64,000 bases of DNA, taken from NCBI GenBank assembly GCA_947652115.1, contig OX393563.1, forward strand, positions 30,868,753 to 30,932,752, given 5' to 3'. Below are positions 11,965 to 21,344 of the stretch, piece by piece (the first letter of the stretch is position 1; each line of letters starts with the position of its first letter). The DNA is from Blastomussa wellsi (Eukaryota; Cnidaria; Anthozoa; Scleractinia; Plerogyridae). The notes under the pieces are model-generated. The model saw nothing but the letters and a program-made list of their open reading frames with translations. It had not been told where the DNA came from and made no database searches. Both the position numbers and the translations under genes were made by a program.

Positions 11965-12233
11965 AATTAACAAGCAATACTGCCAAGCGAAGGTAAATCC
12001 AACCATGTAACTTTAATAAGTATAAGTGAAGCAGAGGCACCCTCCACACTAAATGCCCTCGACTAAGTAAAGTCTCTTACATGCACAAACTGCTAGAAAT
12101 AGAACGAATGACAACACTAACGAGATAAAACAGTGTTCAAACTACGAGACACCGTTCATGCAAAGGCCATCGTGCCTTGGTATAATACTACTTGTAACAT
12201 AAACAATGTAAGAAAGTCTTAAGATCAAATGGG

Positions 12234-13313
12234 TCATGTACTGTTCACACTGTTAAGTACTGCCCTAGCAAAGGCAGCCTGCGATGCTTCTCTGTGGTAA
12301 AAGCGCTCGAAGGTCTGCACAGATGCCCAGTCGGCAGCTTCTAGGATGAGATCAACAGACAGTCCTCCGGCAGCAGCTGCTGAGGTTGAGGCTCCCCGGG
12401 TTGAATGGCCAGAGTAGCCCAATTCAATTCCTGCCATACGCAAGGCTCCTGTCAACCAACGAGAGACAGACTGGCTTGAAATTGCTTTGTGTGGAGCAAT
12501 CAAGGACACCAGAAGCTGAGAGGATTTCCGTAAGCCCCTTGTCCTCTCCACATATGCCGCAAGGGTACGAACTACACAGATCTTAGGGTTGTCTGGAAAG
12601 GACGGCAGGAAGATTTTCCGAGCTGGGTGACCAGGTCTGGAAGTCTTGACGTGTGTGGGGAGCGTGAACTCCCAGGAACCCTCCTTCCTAAGGGAGCAGG
12701 CCAGGTCTAATGCAGACAGTTCGTGGGCCCTTGCCGCTGAACAACAGGATAGCTGTCTCAAGGTAAGATTCTGCAGAGGCTCCAGTGTTCCTAGAAATGA
12801 AAGGGCTGTGCTCACCTTCCAAGTGGAGCAGTATTTTGGCTTGGGCGGTTTATTCTTAAAAACCCCTTTCATAAACCGAGAGACAACAGGGAGACTCCCT
12901 AGCTGCATAGGACCAATAGGGTCGTGAGCCTGAGATATGGCAGACTTGTAAAGTGCAATAGTTCTGTATTCTAAGTCCTTTTGTGTAAGCGATGCAAGAA
13001 ACGCAAGGACATCTGTTACAGGAGCTGAAATGGGACAGACACTCCGTTGAGAACACCAGCTAACCCATGCCTTCCAGGGGCCTGCATATCGTTTCTGGGT
13101 GGCGGTTGCCCACGACGCCAACAGGATGTCAATAACCTCCTTTGAAAAGCCTGTTGCCTCGTAACGATCCCTGATAGGGGCCAGACGGCTAGGTGAAGTG
13201 ATCGCCACAGAGGATGTTGAGCTGCAGGCAGAAATGGAAGGGACAGCAAGGATGGGTGCTGAGGAAGCAGTAGAGGTAGATCCACAAGCATCTGAAGGAG
13301 CTCCGGAAACCAT
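12234..13313 (-). CDS. DIRS tyrosine recombinase, about 359 aa
   Basis: The frame is open upstream to 15062 but most of that is antiparallel-frame shadow of the RT. I choose ATG 13313 (ACCATGG context), which overlaps the RT ORF by 298 bp. A core-binding domain starts near residue 42 (TQKRYAGPWKAWVSWC). The catalytic domain has Arg 195 (AARAHEL), the H-x-x-R box HSTR (303-306), Trp 329 in the second-His position (ADWAS) and the nucleophile Tyr 339 (FERFYHR). It replaces the DDE integrase of LTR elements and would integrate a circular double-stranded DNA intermediate. The stop is at 12234. How the overlapping frame is translated (reinitiation, subgenomic or spliced RNA) is unknown. Confidence 0.9.
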   Translation of the reverse strand: MVSGAPSDACGSTSTASSAPILAVPSISACSSTSSVAITSPSRLAPIRDRYEATGFSKEVIDILLASWATATQKRYAGPWKAWVSWCSQRSVCPISAPVTDVLAFLASLTQKDLEYRTIALYKSAISQAHDPIGPMQLGSLPVVSRFMKGVFKNKPPKPKYCSTWKVSTALSFLGTLEPLQNLTLRQLSCCSAARAHELSALDLACSLRKEGSWEFTLPTHVKTSRPGHPARKIFLPSFPDNPKICVVRTLAAYVERTRGLRKSSQLLVSLIAPHKAISSQSVSRWLTGALRMAGIELGYSGHSTRGASTSAAAAGGLSVDLILEAADWASVQTFERFYHREASQAAFARAVLNSVNST

Positions 13314-15358
13314 GGTTGTCCGGCCCAGTTCGGGGCAATTACAAGAGCAGTTGCCTGGTCTGCTCGAATCTTGTTCAAGATCCGAGGAAGAAGAACTACA
13401 GGAGGGTGGATTAGGGACGTCCACCTGCTCCAGTCCTGGAGGAAGGCATCTACCGCTAGCGCTCCCGGGTCTGGGTACCTCGAAACATACTGGGGGACTT
13501 GGTGATTCAAGCGGGATGCAAAGAGATCCACTTCTGGTTTGTAAAACCTCTGACAGATGGATTGGAAGATTTCCTTGTCTAAAGTCCACTCTGTCCTGGT
13601 CTCTATCTGCCTGGAAGCTGTATCTGCTGCTGTATTCTGAATGCCAGGAATGTGCTGAGCTGTCAGGGATACTCCAGCATCCAAGGCCACTGCCCATAGC
13701 TCCAGGGCTTGGGCTGTGAGACCCGGGGAGCGTGTGCCCCCCCTCTTGTTGATGTAAGCCACTGCAGTGGTGTTGTCTATCCGCAAGTGAACATGTTTGG
13801 GTCCCAGGAGCTGAGGTGACAGAAAAGACTTCAGGGCTAGTGTTGCTGCTCGTAACTCCAAGACGTTGATGTGCTCCTTCGCCTCTTCTACACCCCAGTG
13901 GCCTCCAGTAGATATCCCCTGGTATGTTGCCCCCCACCCTGTCTTCGACGCATCTGTCCAAATGGTAGTGTCGATAGGGGGAAGTTGAATTGGACAACCA
14001 TTCACACGGCTGCTGTCCGAGACCCACCAGTTCAGGTCGTTCAAGGCTTGAGAGGTGAGGGGGGCTAGCACTCTCCTCTTGTGACCATACTGTAACACCG
14101 CACGCAGATGCATGCGTTGAAGGGCCCTGTAATGGAGTGGGGCAAGCAAGATTCCTGTCTGAGAAGCATGACTCATCCTTCCTATAAGGGTGGACAGAAC
14201 ATTCACTGCAACACTCCTTTGAGCAAGGAGGAGAGAACACGTGTCCAGGATGTTCATAAGTTTTGGTTGAGGCAGGGAGAGTGTCATTGTCCTGGAGTCC
14301 AGCTGGGCCCCGAGGAAGACTATCTGTTTGCAGGGGGTGGTTGAGCACTTCTCTCTCCTCACCAGAAACCCCAGCTTCTCTAGGAAATCCACCACTTGGG
14401 CAAACATTGCCTGGAGTACGCTGCTCTGTTGATGCAGCAGTAACATGTCGTCTATGTAAATTACAATTCGAATCCCCAATGACCGCAGAACCGCCAGCAC
14501 TGGCTTCAGTGTTTTGGTGAAGGCCCTGGGAGCTGAAGATAGTCCGAATGGTAGGCACTGGAACTCGTATGTTTTGTTGCGGTACACAAATCTCAGATAC
14601 TTCCTGTGGCTGGGGTGGATTGGCAGGGCGTAGTAAGCGTCCTTCAAGTCCAATTTCATCAGGAAGTCTCCTTGTTGGACTAGGGATCTGACGACCTGCA
14701 GACCCTCCATCCTGAAGGATTCTTTTCTCAGGAAACGATTTAGGGCCCGCAGGTTGATCACGGGGCGAAAATCGCCATTTTCTTTTTGTACTAGGAACAG
14801 GGTGGATGTAAACTGATCCTCCTGAGGTTCTACCTCCTTCACTGCTCCCTTGGTGACCAGATCGGCAATTGCCAGTTCCAGTCGGTGGCCCTCGGTGGGG
14901 TCCTTTGTATAAGTGATTCTTGTACGCCACTGTCTCGGGCGGCTGTGAAAGGGGATTTTGTACCCCTGTACAGTCTGTAACGTCCAAGCGTCCTGTGTAA
15001 TTTGTTTGCAATTCTGAACATAAAATTGTAGACGGGTTGCTGATTTCTTGTGGGGGGGACAAATGTTTGCTAGGCGTGGAAGTGGATAGTCAGCTTGTAC
15101 TTGGTCTGACGCTGGGGGACTGGGAGGTGGTTCCTGCTCCTTCTGATTTTGATCGTTTGCCGGCTGGGTGGTAGCCAGACTTAGAGCCATATGACCATCT
15201 CCGTTTCCCTCCACTCCTGTTGTAATCGGCGGATCGGTAATTGGGACGAAAGGGCTGGTCTCGTTTGAAGGTTGGCTTGGAGAAATGCTTGGCACTGGGA
15301 GTGCTGATAAGCTTGCTATTTGTTGCACTGTGGTCATGCTCGCTTTTGATCTTTGCAT
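13016..15358 (-). CDS. DIRS reverse transcriptase-RNase H protein, up to 780 aa
   Basis: RT lies at about residues 150-350. Motif A is KLDLKDAYY (Asp 237); the fingers motif is FRPVINLRALN; motif B is PFGLSSAP; the catalytic YIDDMLLLH starts at residue 301. RNase H follows at about 465-585, with WTDAS (Asp 469), VLELRA (Glu 501), RIDNTTAV (Asp 528) and AADTASR (Asp 579). A conserved DIRS tail with VVLLPRILNKI and WAGQPWFPELL follows. The first ATG lies inside the gag ORF, so the N-terminal 90 residues (Pro/Ser/Gln-rich) may not be the true start. It would copy element RNA into DNA. There are no frameshifts or stops. Confidence 0.92.
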   Translation of the reverse strand: MQRSKASMTTVQQIASLSALPVPSISPSQPSNETSPFVPITDPPITTGVEGNGDGHMALSLATTQPANDQNQKEQEPPPSPPASDQVQADYPLPRLANICPPHKKSATRLQFYVQNCKQITQDAWTLQTVQGYKIPFHSRPRQWRTRITYTKDPTEGHRLELAIADLVTKGAVKEVEPQEDQFTSTLFLVQKENGDFRPVINLRALNRFLRKESFRMEGLQVVRSLVQQGDFLMKLDLKDAYYALPIHPSHRKYLRFVYRNKTYEFQCLPFGLSSAPRAFTKTLKPVLAVLRSLGIRIVIYIDDMLLLHQQSSVLQAMFAQVVDFLEKLGFLVRREKCSTTPCKQIVFLGAQLDSRTMTLSLPQPKLMNILDTCSLLLAQRSVAVNVLSTLIGRMSHASQTGILLAPLHYRALQRMHLRAVLQYGHKRRVLAPLTSQALNDLNWWVSDSSRVNGCPIQLPPIDTTIWTDASKTGWGATYQGISTGGHWGVEEAKEHINVLELRAATLALKSFLSPQLLGPKHVHLRIDNTTAVAYINKRGGTRSPGLTAQALELWAVALDAGVSLTAQHIPGIQNTAADTASRQIETRTEWTLDKEIFQSICQRFYKPEVDLFASRLNHQVPQYVSRYPDPGALAVDAFLQDWSRWTSLIHPPVVLLPRILNKIRADQATALVIAPNWAGQPWFPELLQMLVDLPLLLPQHPSLLSLPFLPAAQHPLWRSLHLAVWPLSGIVTRQQAFQRRLLTSCWRRGQPPPRNDMQAPGRHGLAGVLNGVSVPFQLL

Positions 15359-16235
15359 GAAACTTGTCTGGGAAGAGGTGCTTGTCTGCTGGGATACCTT
15401 CCTTCAGCGTACGTTTACCAACTTCCGTGAGGAACTCAGAAAAGCGTTTTTGCCTCCAGGTGTTCAGCCTGAAGTGGGCATTTCCGAGAAGAACGAGAGC
15501 ATCTTCCAGTAGGTCCTTAATAGCATCAGGGTCCACGTCCTCACCCTCATCCTCCTTGCCCCCCTGTACATCATCAAGGGCTGTCAGGGCAGCTAGAAGA
15601 GGTCGAGCTGCCACTAGGAATGCCGATTGGCGTTCGGCAAGCCCATCATCAAAGGCAAAAAGCTCTTTTGTCTTGGTATAACCATGACGTTTTTTGATGT
15701 CCTCTTTCATGCCCGCCTCCATTGAAGGGGCCACCAGTAGGGACTCGGTATCTTTAACTGAGGGATATGAAGTGGTTAACTCTTTCCATTTCTCCTTCGT
15801 GAGCGCCCTGGAGAAGGCCTTTGTGGTGAAGGCCAGTAAATCTTCCGAGATAGTAGTTGTTTGCTCGCTCTTGTAGAATCTATCTCCGCGAGAGCTAGTC
15901 GGGGCCGAAGGGCTGACGGTTTTTGGCGGGTCTTCGGAGTCTTTGGTCTTAGTTTCACTCACTCCCGCCGGTGTCGGGTTGAAAAGGTTCTTCAGAACAG
16001 CTGGCATTGTTTTTGCTACAGCCATTTCCACTAGCTTCGCTAGGTCCGAAGATGGTTCACCGCTACCCGCCGATATGATCGGGTTAGACGGTGTATTGTC
16101 ATCCTACAAGGACAACAGAAGGCGGTCATTGACTCGTACCTTCAAACTTGAATCTTCTTGCTTTTAGGCCTATTAAGAAACCTACAAAATCGAGAATTCG
16201 AAAGTACTTACGGTTGTAGATGTTTCCTCACTCAT
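15090..16235 (-). CDS. gag: DIRS gag-like ORF with predicted 5' intron, about 345 aa
   Basis: The proposed exons are 16235-16212 (ATG plus seven codons, MSEETSTT) and 16103-15090. The intron is 108 bp with ACC|gtaagt as donor and ttccttgtag-like acceptor (gtccttgtag|GAT). Without splicing the ATG frame meets TAG within the intron. The second exon is open throughout and, unspliced, offers only downstream starts such as the ATG in VEMAVAK. The protein has an acidic middle (GGKEDEGEDVDPDA) and a basic, Gly/Ser-rich C-terminus (GGKRRWSYGSKS), typical of nucleic-acid-binding gag-like proteins. No zinc knuckle is seen. The 3' end overlaps the RT ORF start by 269 bp in another frame. Confidence 0.75.
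16104..16211 (-). other. Predicted spliceosomal intron in DIRS gag
   Basis: It has a GT-AG intron structure with perfect GTAAGT donor and a pyrimidine-rich acceptor (cttctgttgtccttgtag). Removal joins phase 0 codons and yields an uninterrupted gag frame beginning with ATG. This is prediction from sequence only. Confidence 0.6.
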
Positions 16236-16328
16236 ATTTGACAATAAAGGCTAGTCGCCGAGTAAATATCGCCAAAGTTAGAAGAAATTTCAGAAAACGT
16301 GGTCGGCCGAAACGGTGCCACAAAACGA

Positions 16329-16438
16329 AGAGGAATGGCGCATGCGCTTTGTTTCTTTTATATTGTGGTACCCAGGCCGCGCCGCGCGACGTACTGCACC
16401 AGTATTGCGACTATCAGTCGGAGAGGGGTGAAGGAGAA
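16329..16438 (-). repeat. DIRS 5' inverted terminal repeat
   Basis: 80 bp (16329-16408) is nearly identical, inverted, to 11677-11756. The outer 30 bp (16409-16438) is specific to this end and is complementary to part of the internal complementary region at 11920-11964. Confidence 0.85.
16355..16362 (-). promoter_or_regulatory. Candidate TATA box in DIRS 5' ITR
   Basis: TATAAAAG reads on the minus strand, about 120 bp upstream of the predicted gag start at 16235. Because the ITR is repeated, the same box occurs inverted at 11723-11730, facing inward from the other end. Confidence 0.45.
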
Positions 16439-18400
16439 CTTTATTTAAATAGCGGTATAAAACACCCTGTTGATACTTTTTAAAAGAAAAGCTTTTGCTA
16501 TCGCATCGAGAAACGTCGCCATAAGTGAATCAACTAGTGCGCTCAAATCAACTGGCGAATTTTTGAACAAAAATTGTGATAAACAAGGAGTCGGTTCGTT
16601 AAACAATAATTACGACGTAAATCAATATTCAAAAGGGAAATATTTACTTTACCCTGGTGTTTCCAAGAGGGCTTGAATTTTCTTAGAACGTCCACGGCTG
16701 CGTTGTATCAAAGCTACAATGAAAGTCTTTCATTTCTTGGCTTTCCCTTATAGACATTTAGTTTGTCTTCGCTCCGCCTGGAGAATGATTTTAGCATTTC
16801 CATATCATAACTGTGTTCTTAAGGTTTTGCTTGGCGTGTTTCTGATGGATTTCCTTTCCATAAAGTTCTCAAAAGTACAAAAATCGTAGCCAAAACATAA
16901 ACTGTCTTCGAGAGCTTGCAAACTTGAAGCGCGTGTTTTCACAACCTCGTTGGAAACCATTTGAATTCCCGCGCTCTGATTGGTTAGGTCGTTCTACTCT
17001 TGATGCTGATTGGTTATATTTTTCACATGTGAAGAAAGCTATACGCAAAGCTGATTGGACGTATCGCTTTTCTCACATGTGAAAATATAGCAGATATAGA
17101 ATTCTATTTGCAATGTTTATTACCTAAAATGGTTGCTATATATATAATAAATTAAAGGATTACCCAGTTACCCTTTCCTTCTCCATCCGAAATGGGACAG
17201 TGATTTCAAAACTTCAGGGAAAAAACTCCTGGACCTTCGAAAACGCTCGAGTTGACTCGTTTTGGGGTTGATGTCCGATGGTAACAAATAACCTCTTCTG
17301 CTTTTAACCCCTCTAAGAACAGCTTTGTGTGTCAGCCCATCACTCTTCATGACTCAATGTGACCAAAGCTTGAATCTTAAAACAGGGACGGCAGAGTAAG
17401 AACTTCCACATGACGAACGAACAAATGATTGTCTGTATAGGTAGTTGAGCAGTCTATTTGTCTTACGCTGTGCTTGTTTATAGTTTGCAAGAGAAGCTTA
17501 GTTTATTTGCACAAAAAAGGTCGCAGTTGCAGTTGCCACTAAAATGTAGCCAGCACGAGTCGTTTGTCGGCAAATTGGATTACGAACAACGTTCTTATGA
17601 ACTAACAACTCACTCTCCGAAAACCAAATCCGGAAGGAATTGTGACTGCCTAATTGCCACAATAGTGCTTTATTTTTTTTTTCTTTTCAGAGTTTGTTTT
17701 TCTTTTCTCGGTTTGTAGGAAACTGGTCTCTTGATTGAGTTCATGGGATGTTTACTCGGGGTTTGCATACCTCAATATGCAAGACAGTCGATATATCTTG
17801 ACGCTTGTGTCCATTGTCGAGGACCTCTGAGGACCAATACGACATGTAGACTAAAGAAAGCACATATAGACTTCATAAACCGATACATGTAGCTGCGTGG
17901 TGCCAATTACTCCAATGTTTTGTCGGTAATTTTGACATTGATCTACCGCTACATTCATAAAAAGTTTTTAAAATATGATGTTCTGGGTCAAGGTCTTTTT
18001 TTGTTGTGCAAAATCCTCCAGTCAACCGTTCTTTTGCATTATTTATTGTCTGAAAGAAAAGATATCATTCTGTTATTTTCCTGTTCTTTCTGTAAGTTGA
18101 AAAACGTCACCTGCACCTTGACCAATTCTCGACTCGAGCGCTGTACCGAGACGCTGCTGCGCGACATGTCCCGTGCTGCAAGTAAAATCATAGTGTGCTG
18201 ATGCGTATAACTGCTCCTTCCCGCTGTGAACGACATGCTTCGCTTTGCATTTCTTAAAAGTTGTTTATTTCACGGCTGTAAGATACAGGCTCACTGGCTG
18301 AAGCAATTTCATTTTTATTTTCTCAACCCTTCACGCCTCCTAACTTGATCTCGTCTGATCTGTTCCCTGCTTCAGTAGTTCAGTATTGGAGTCTTCATCA
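16439..18400. other. Intergenic region with a fold-back at 17015-17089
   Basis: No gene is recognised. The inverted pair TATATTTTTCACATGTGAAG (17015 onwards) and its partner ending 17089 form arms of about 30 bp around a 14-bp centre. The TGATTGGTT motif recurs nearby (16977, 17011 and GATTGG at 17053), hinting at a small repeat element of about 150 bp. Confidence 0.5.
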
Positions 18401-18405
18401 CACTC
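18335..18405 (+). pseudogene. Possible 5S rRNA-derived relic
   Basis: The stretch GATCTCGTCTGATCT equals a well-conserved internal part of animal 5S rRNA. About 30 bp later GTTCAGTATTGGA resembles the GGTTAGTACTTGGA segment in the right order. The rest is too diverged for a working gene. It could be a pseudogene or the head of a 5S-derived SINE, or chance. Confidence 0.25.
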
Positions 18406-18413
18406 CGGCCGGC

Positions 18414-18635
18414 ATTTTTCGACGCTCTCTTTCAATTCAAAAACAATCAAGTTTCAGTATTATATTTTACACGGAGCGTGTCAAAACATGAGAGATCACT
18501 AAAAAACTTACTAAAAGTAATTTAAACACTTCCAGTGACATAACTTACAGCAATGCAGTAAGATTGAGCTTCACCATACAATTTCCACATATACTTTTCA
18601 TGGCATCGAAAATGGCGGAGGCTGACTAGGACCCT
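18414..18635 (+). mobile_element. TTAA-flanked MITE, copy 1 (left end degraded)
   Basis: It aligns over nearly its whole length with the elements at 25095-25312 and 44041-44258. The right end GACTAGGACCCT is followed by TTAA (18636-18639). The left end is diverged. No ORF. Confidence 0.65.
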
Positions 18636-18987
18636 TTAAGGTTAAATGTCTTAATTGAGCGCTATTGTTTCTTTCCATCTAAATATAGTTCTACCTTAAA
18701 ATAGACACAAATATCGACACGTACAACTGTGCGAGATCATACAAACACAACTGGCTCGGTCGGCTTCGTTTTGCGGTGATATATTGCCGAAGATCCCAGA
18801 AGCGTATTGGTGGTGAGTTAAGAACAAGGAATCTGTAGTTAAGGAGGTAACTTCTTTTTGAAATCTACTACGGCTTCTACTCACCAAGAGGAGGGAAAAT
18901 TTGACGAGTATGAAAGCCCAAACACGCATAAAGTACAATCCTGCGAGGGAAGAATGCTTTCTAGTTTTGTCGCATTGTGTCCGACTA

Positions 18988-19187
18988 NNNNNNNNNNNNN
19001 NNNNNNNNNNNNNNNNNNNNNNNNNNNNNNNNNNNNNNNNNNNNNNNNNNNNNNNNNNNNNNNNNNNNNNNNNNNNNNNNNNNNNNNNNNNNNNNNNNNN
19101 NNNNNNNNNNNNNNNNNNNNNNNNNNNNNNNNNNNNNNNNNNNNNNNNNNNNNNNNNNNNNNNNNNNNNNNNNNNNNNNNNNNNNNN
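18988..19187. other. Assembly gap of exactly 200 N
   Basis: A run of N. GTCT-repeat sequence lies directly on the right edge, so the unresolved sequence is probably a simple repeat. Confidence 0.98.
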
Positions 19188-19248
19188 GTCTGTCTGTCTG
19201 TAGGTATGTGCCGCGGGATAGGGTATAGTTTTTGAGGTTCTCGGTCGT

Positions 19249-19390
19249 CCTTAAATAGGGTATTATTTTTGCCCCCCTTGGCATTGTTACTGGTGTGATC
19301 CTTAAATAGGGTATTATTTTTGCCCCCATTGGCATTGTTCCTGGTGTGATCCTTAGATAGGGTATCGAAACTCCATCGTCTAAAATTGCA
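19249..19390 (+). repeat. 51-bp tandem repeat, about 2.7 copies
   Basis: Units begin CCTTAAATAGGG at 19249 and 19300 and CCTTAGATAGGG at 19351. A related fragment (CCTTGAATAGGATATTATTT) recurs near 19515, and a variant just before the array. Confidence 0.85.
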
Positions 19391-21344
19391 GTACTTTAAT
19401 GGCAAGTGAAACCAAAAAAAAGAAAAGGTCTATTTAAACTGAACAATCCGTTTAGCGTTTTAACGTTACATGAATGAAATAGGAATAAATCGTTGATACA
19501 TCTTGCTGTTTTTCCCTTGAATAGGATATTATTTTTTGAGTGCGGTCGTTAAATAGGGTCAGGGTTTAAAAAGAACCTCCGTGGCACACACCTATCCGAC
19601 ATTTAATGTAGTCCCCCCGGGGCGCGCAGTCAGGCAGTTATTTCATCAAGCCATGACCTCGGAAACTGACGGAAATCAACTCTAGAAGACAGTCCACCAC
19701 GCACCCATTGAAAGCGCTCGTGAGTCGCTTTGCAACAAAGAATTAGACATAATATTGTGAACTTCCTGAACTTTGTTTATAGAAAGTTGAGAGTAATTGT
19801 CAAGAAATGAGTTACAAAGCTTTGAATTATTCAGGCTTTTAAAAATTATCAATTGGAAGTTAGAACATGTGTCAGAGTTAATTATAAGTGGAGAACTGAA
19901 TTACTAGAGATGATTTCAATTAAACAAAAGCAAGTGCTTTCTTAGGTGGGAGATTTTAATTCGATACTAAATAGATGTTTGTTTTACAAGTAAAGTTTCC
20001 AAGCGAAGTTGAATATTAATTAAATTGGACTGAGGCCAGATCATTGAAGGAATATAGAGGTATTCAACTGACCATTTTTCGAAAGCCATCTATTCAGTGA
20101 TGTGGGTCCTACACCCTTTATTCGACGTTGCGGTTTCCTATGAAAAGAAGAGAAAAAAAGATTGAATGAAAATGATGAAACTTTAGTGAGTCGTGTAAAG
20201 TTTTTAAAAGCTCGCTTAGTAGAAAACTATGCATACATTTAGTGCATATTTATTTTATTTAAACGTGAAACTCGCACGAGGCAGAACTTCGATGTTTACT
20301 GCAGCCTTCAAGAGCTAAGGGTTGTTAAAATTGCGTCACTTTTAGGGTGTGCGTTGGAGGCAAGGGAAGCCGCCAATTTTATCCCTATTGTTTTTTGGGA
20401 AATTAATTACTCAGGCACATTATTGGAATATCTGCAGAGAATTCTGTCTTTGTCTTACGCGAGAGGACCATAACCGAGAACAGAAGCAAAGAACTGATTA
20501 CAGCCATTCAAAGGTTATGAGATAAATGACAGCATTTCATTAATAGATAGCTATTAGCGATTGCCTGGAAACTGCACGCAATAGATAAAGGCGTTGAATT
20601 ATCCCAAGCGTTTTATCCACATGAGGGAAATGTGAAAGAAAGTCATCAGGGAGAATGAGCAAGTATAGCGTGTAGAGATGGCACTCTGTTCCGAAAAAAA
20701 GTTTAGTGTTATATTCGATGACGTTTCATTTTTTGCCGTAATTTAAATGTCAGTTAGGCTCAAAGCACTATCTTTTCGGTAATTCACTGTTCAGTGATTC
20801 ACCTGCTCTGTGTTCAGTAGGTCCCATAGCCGCTTGTTAGCTTTGCATGCCATTGTTTAGCTTGTTCGATGTTTGCCATATCACTGCCTTCTATGGAGAG
20901 GCTTGGTGTGATCATGAATAGATTATTTTGGCATGAGTCAGTGTAGATGCTAGAAGCTGGCGAAGTGCTCGTAACTTCTGGTAAAGCACTTCATCAGTGC
21001 GAGAATAGCTCAGGTATGCCTTGTGCTTCGCCATGCTCGGCTGTTCCCGTTCATTTGAACTGAACGCCCATCACCTTGAGCTGATTTCGCCATGAATAAG
21101 GTGCATACCTTCTTAGTTTTATGACAGCCAGTGTGTTTTCAGATAGCCGGAATTTTACCAATATTTCGGATTTAGTGAATTCCACCCGAGGTTCTTTTCA
21201 TGTCTAAAACAGCGGTAAGTGTCCCTTTTCGCTCCGTAATCATTAAATACTCACATATAAGAGATGAAGTTCAATATTATAATCAAACTGGAAAGGTTGG
21301 AAAGGTTTCGGCGACAGTGATTTCTAATATTCTACTGTAGACGT

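Larger units (their letters stand above)
11597..16438 (-). mobile_element. Complete DIRS-type tyrosine-recombinase retrotransposon
   Basis: The element reads on the minus strand, 5' end near 16438 and 3' end near 11597, 4.84 kb. In order it has a 5' ITR, a spliced gag-like ORF, an RT-RNase H ORF, a tyrosine recombinase ORF overlapping the RT frame, an internal complementary region and a 3' ITR. No integrase or aspartic protease is seen, as expected for DIRS. All three ORFs are open over family-like lengths, and the RT, RNase H and recombinase catalytic residues are present. This points to a young, possibly active copy. No target duplication is visible, as is usual for recombinase-mediated insertion. 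Confidence 0.93.

Noticed and set aside
13198..13719. Plus-strand 173-codon open frame
   Set aside because: Antisense shadow of the DIRS RT and recombinase genes; no independent features.
18858..19405. Long frames across the N gap
   Set aside because: They exist only because N codons are read through.
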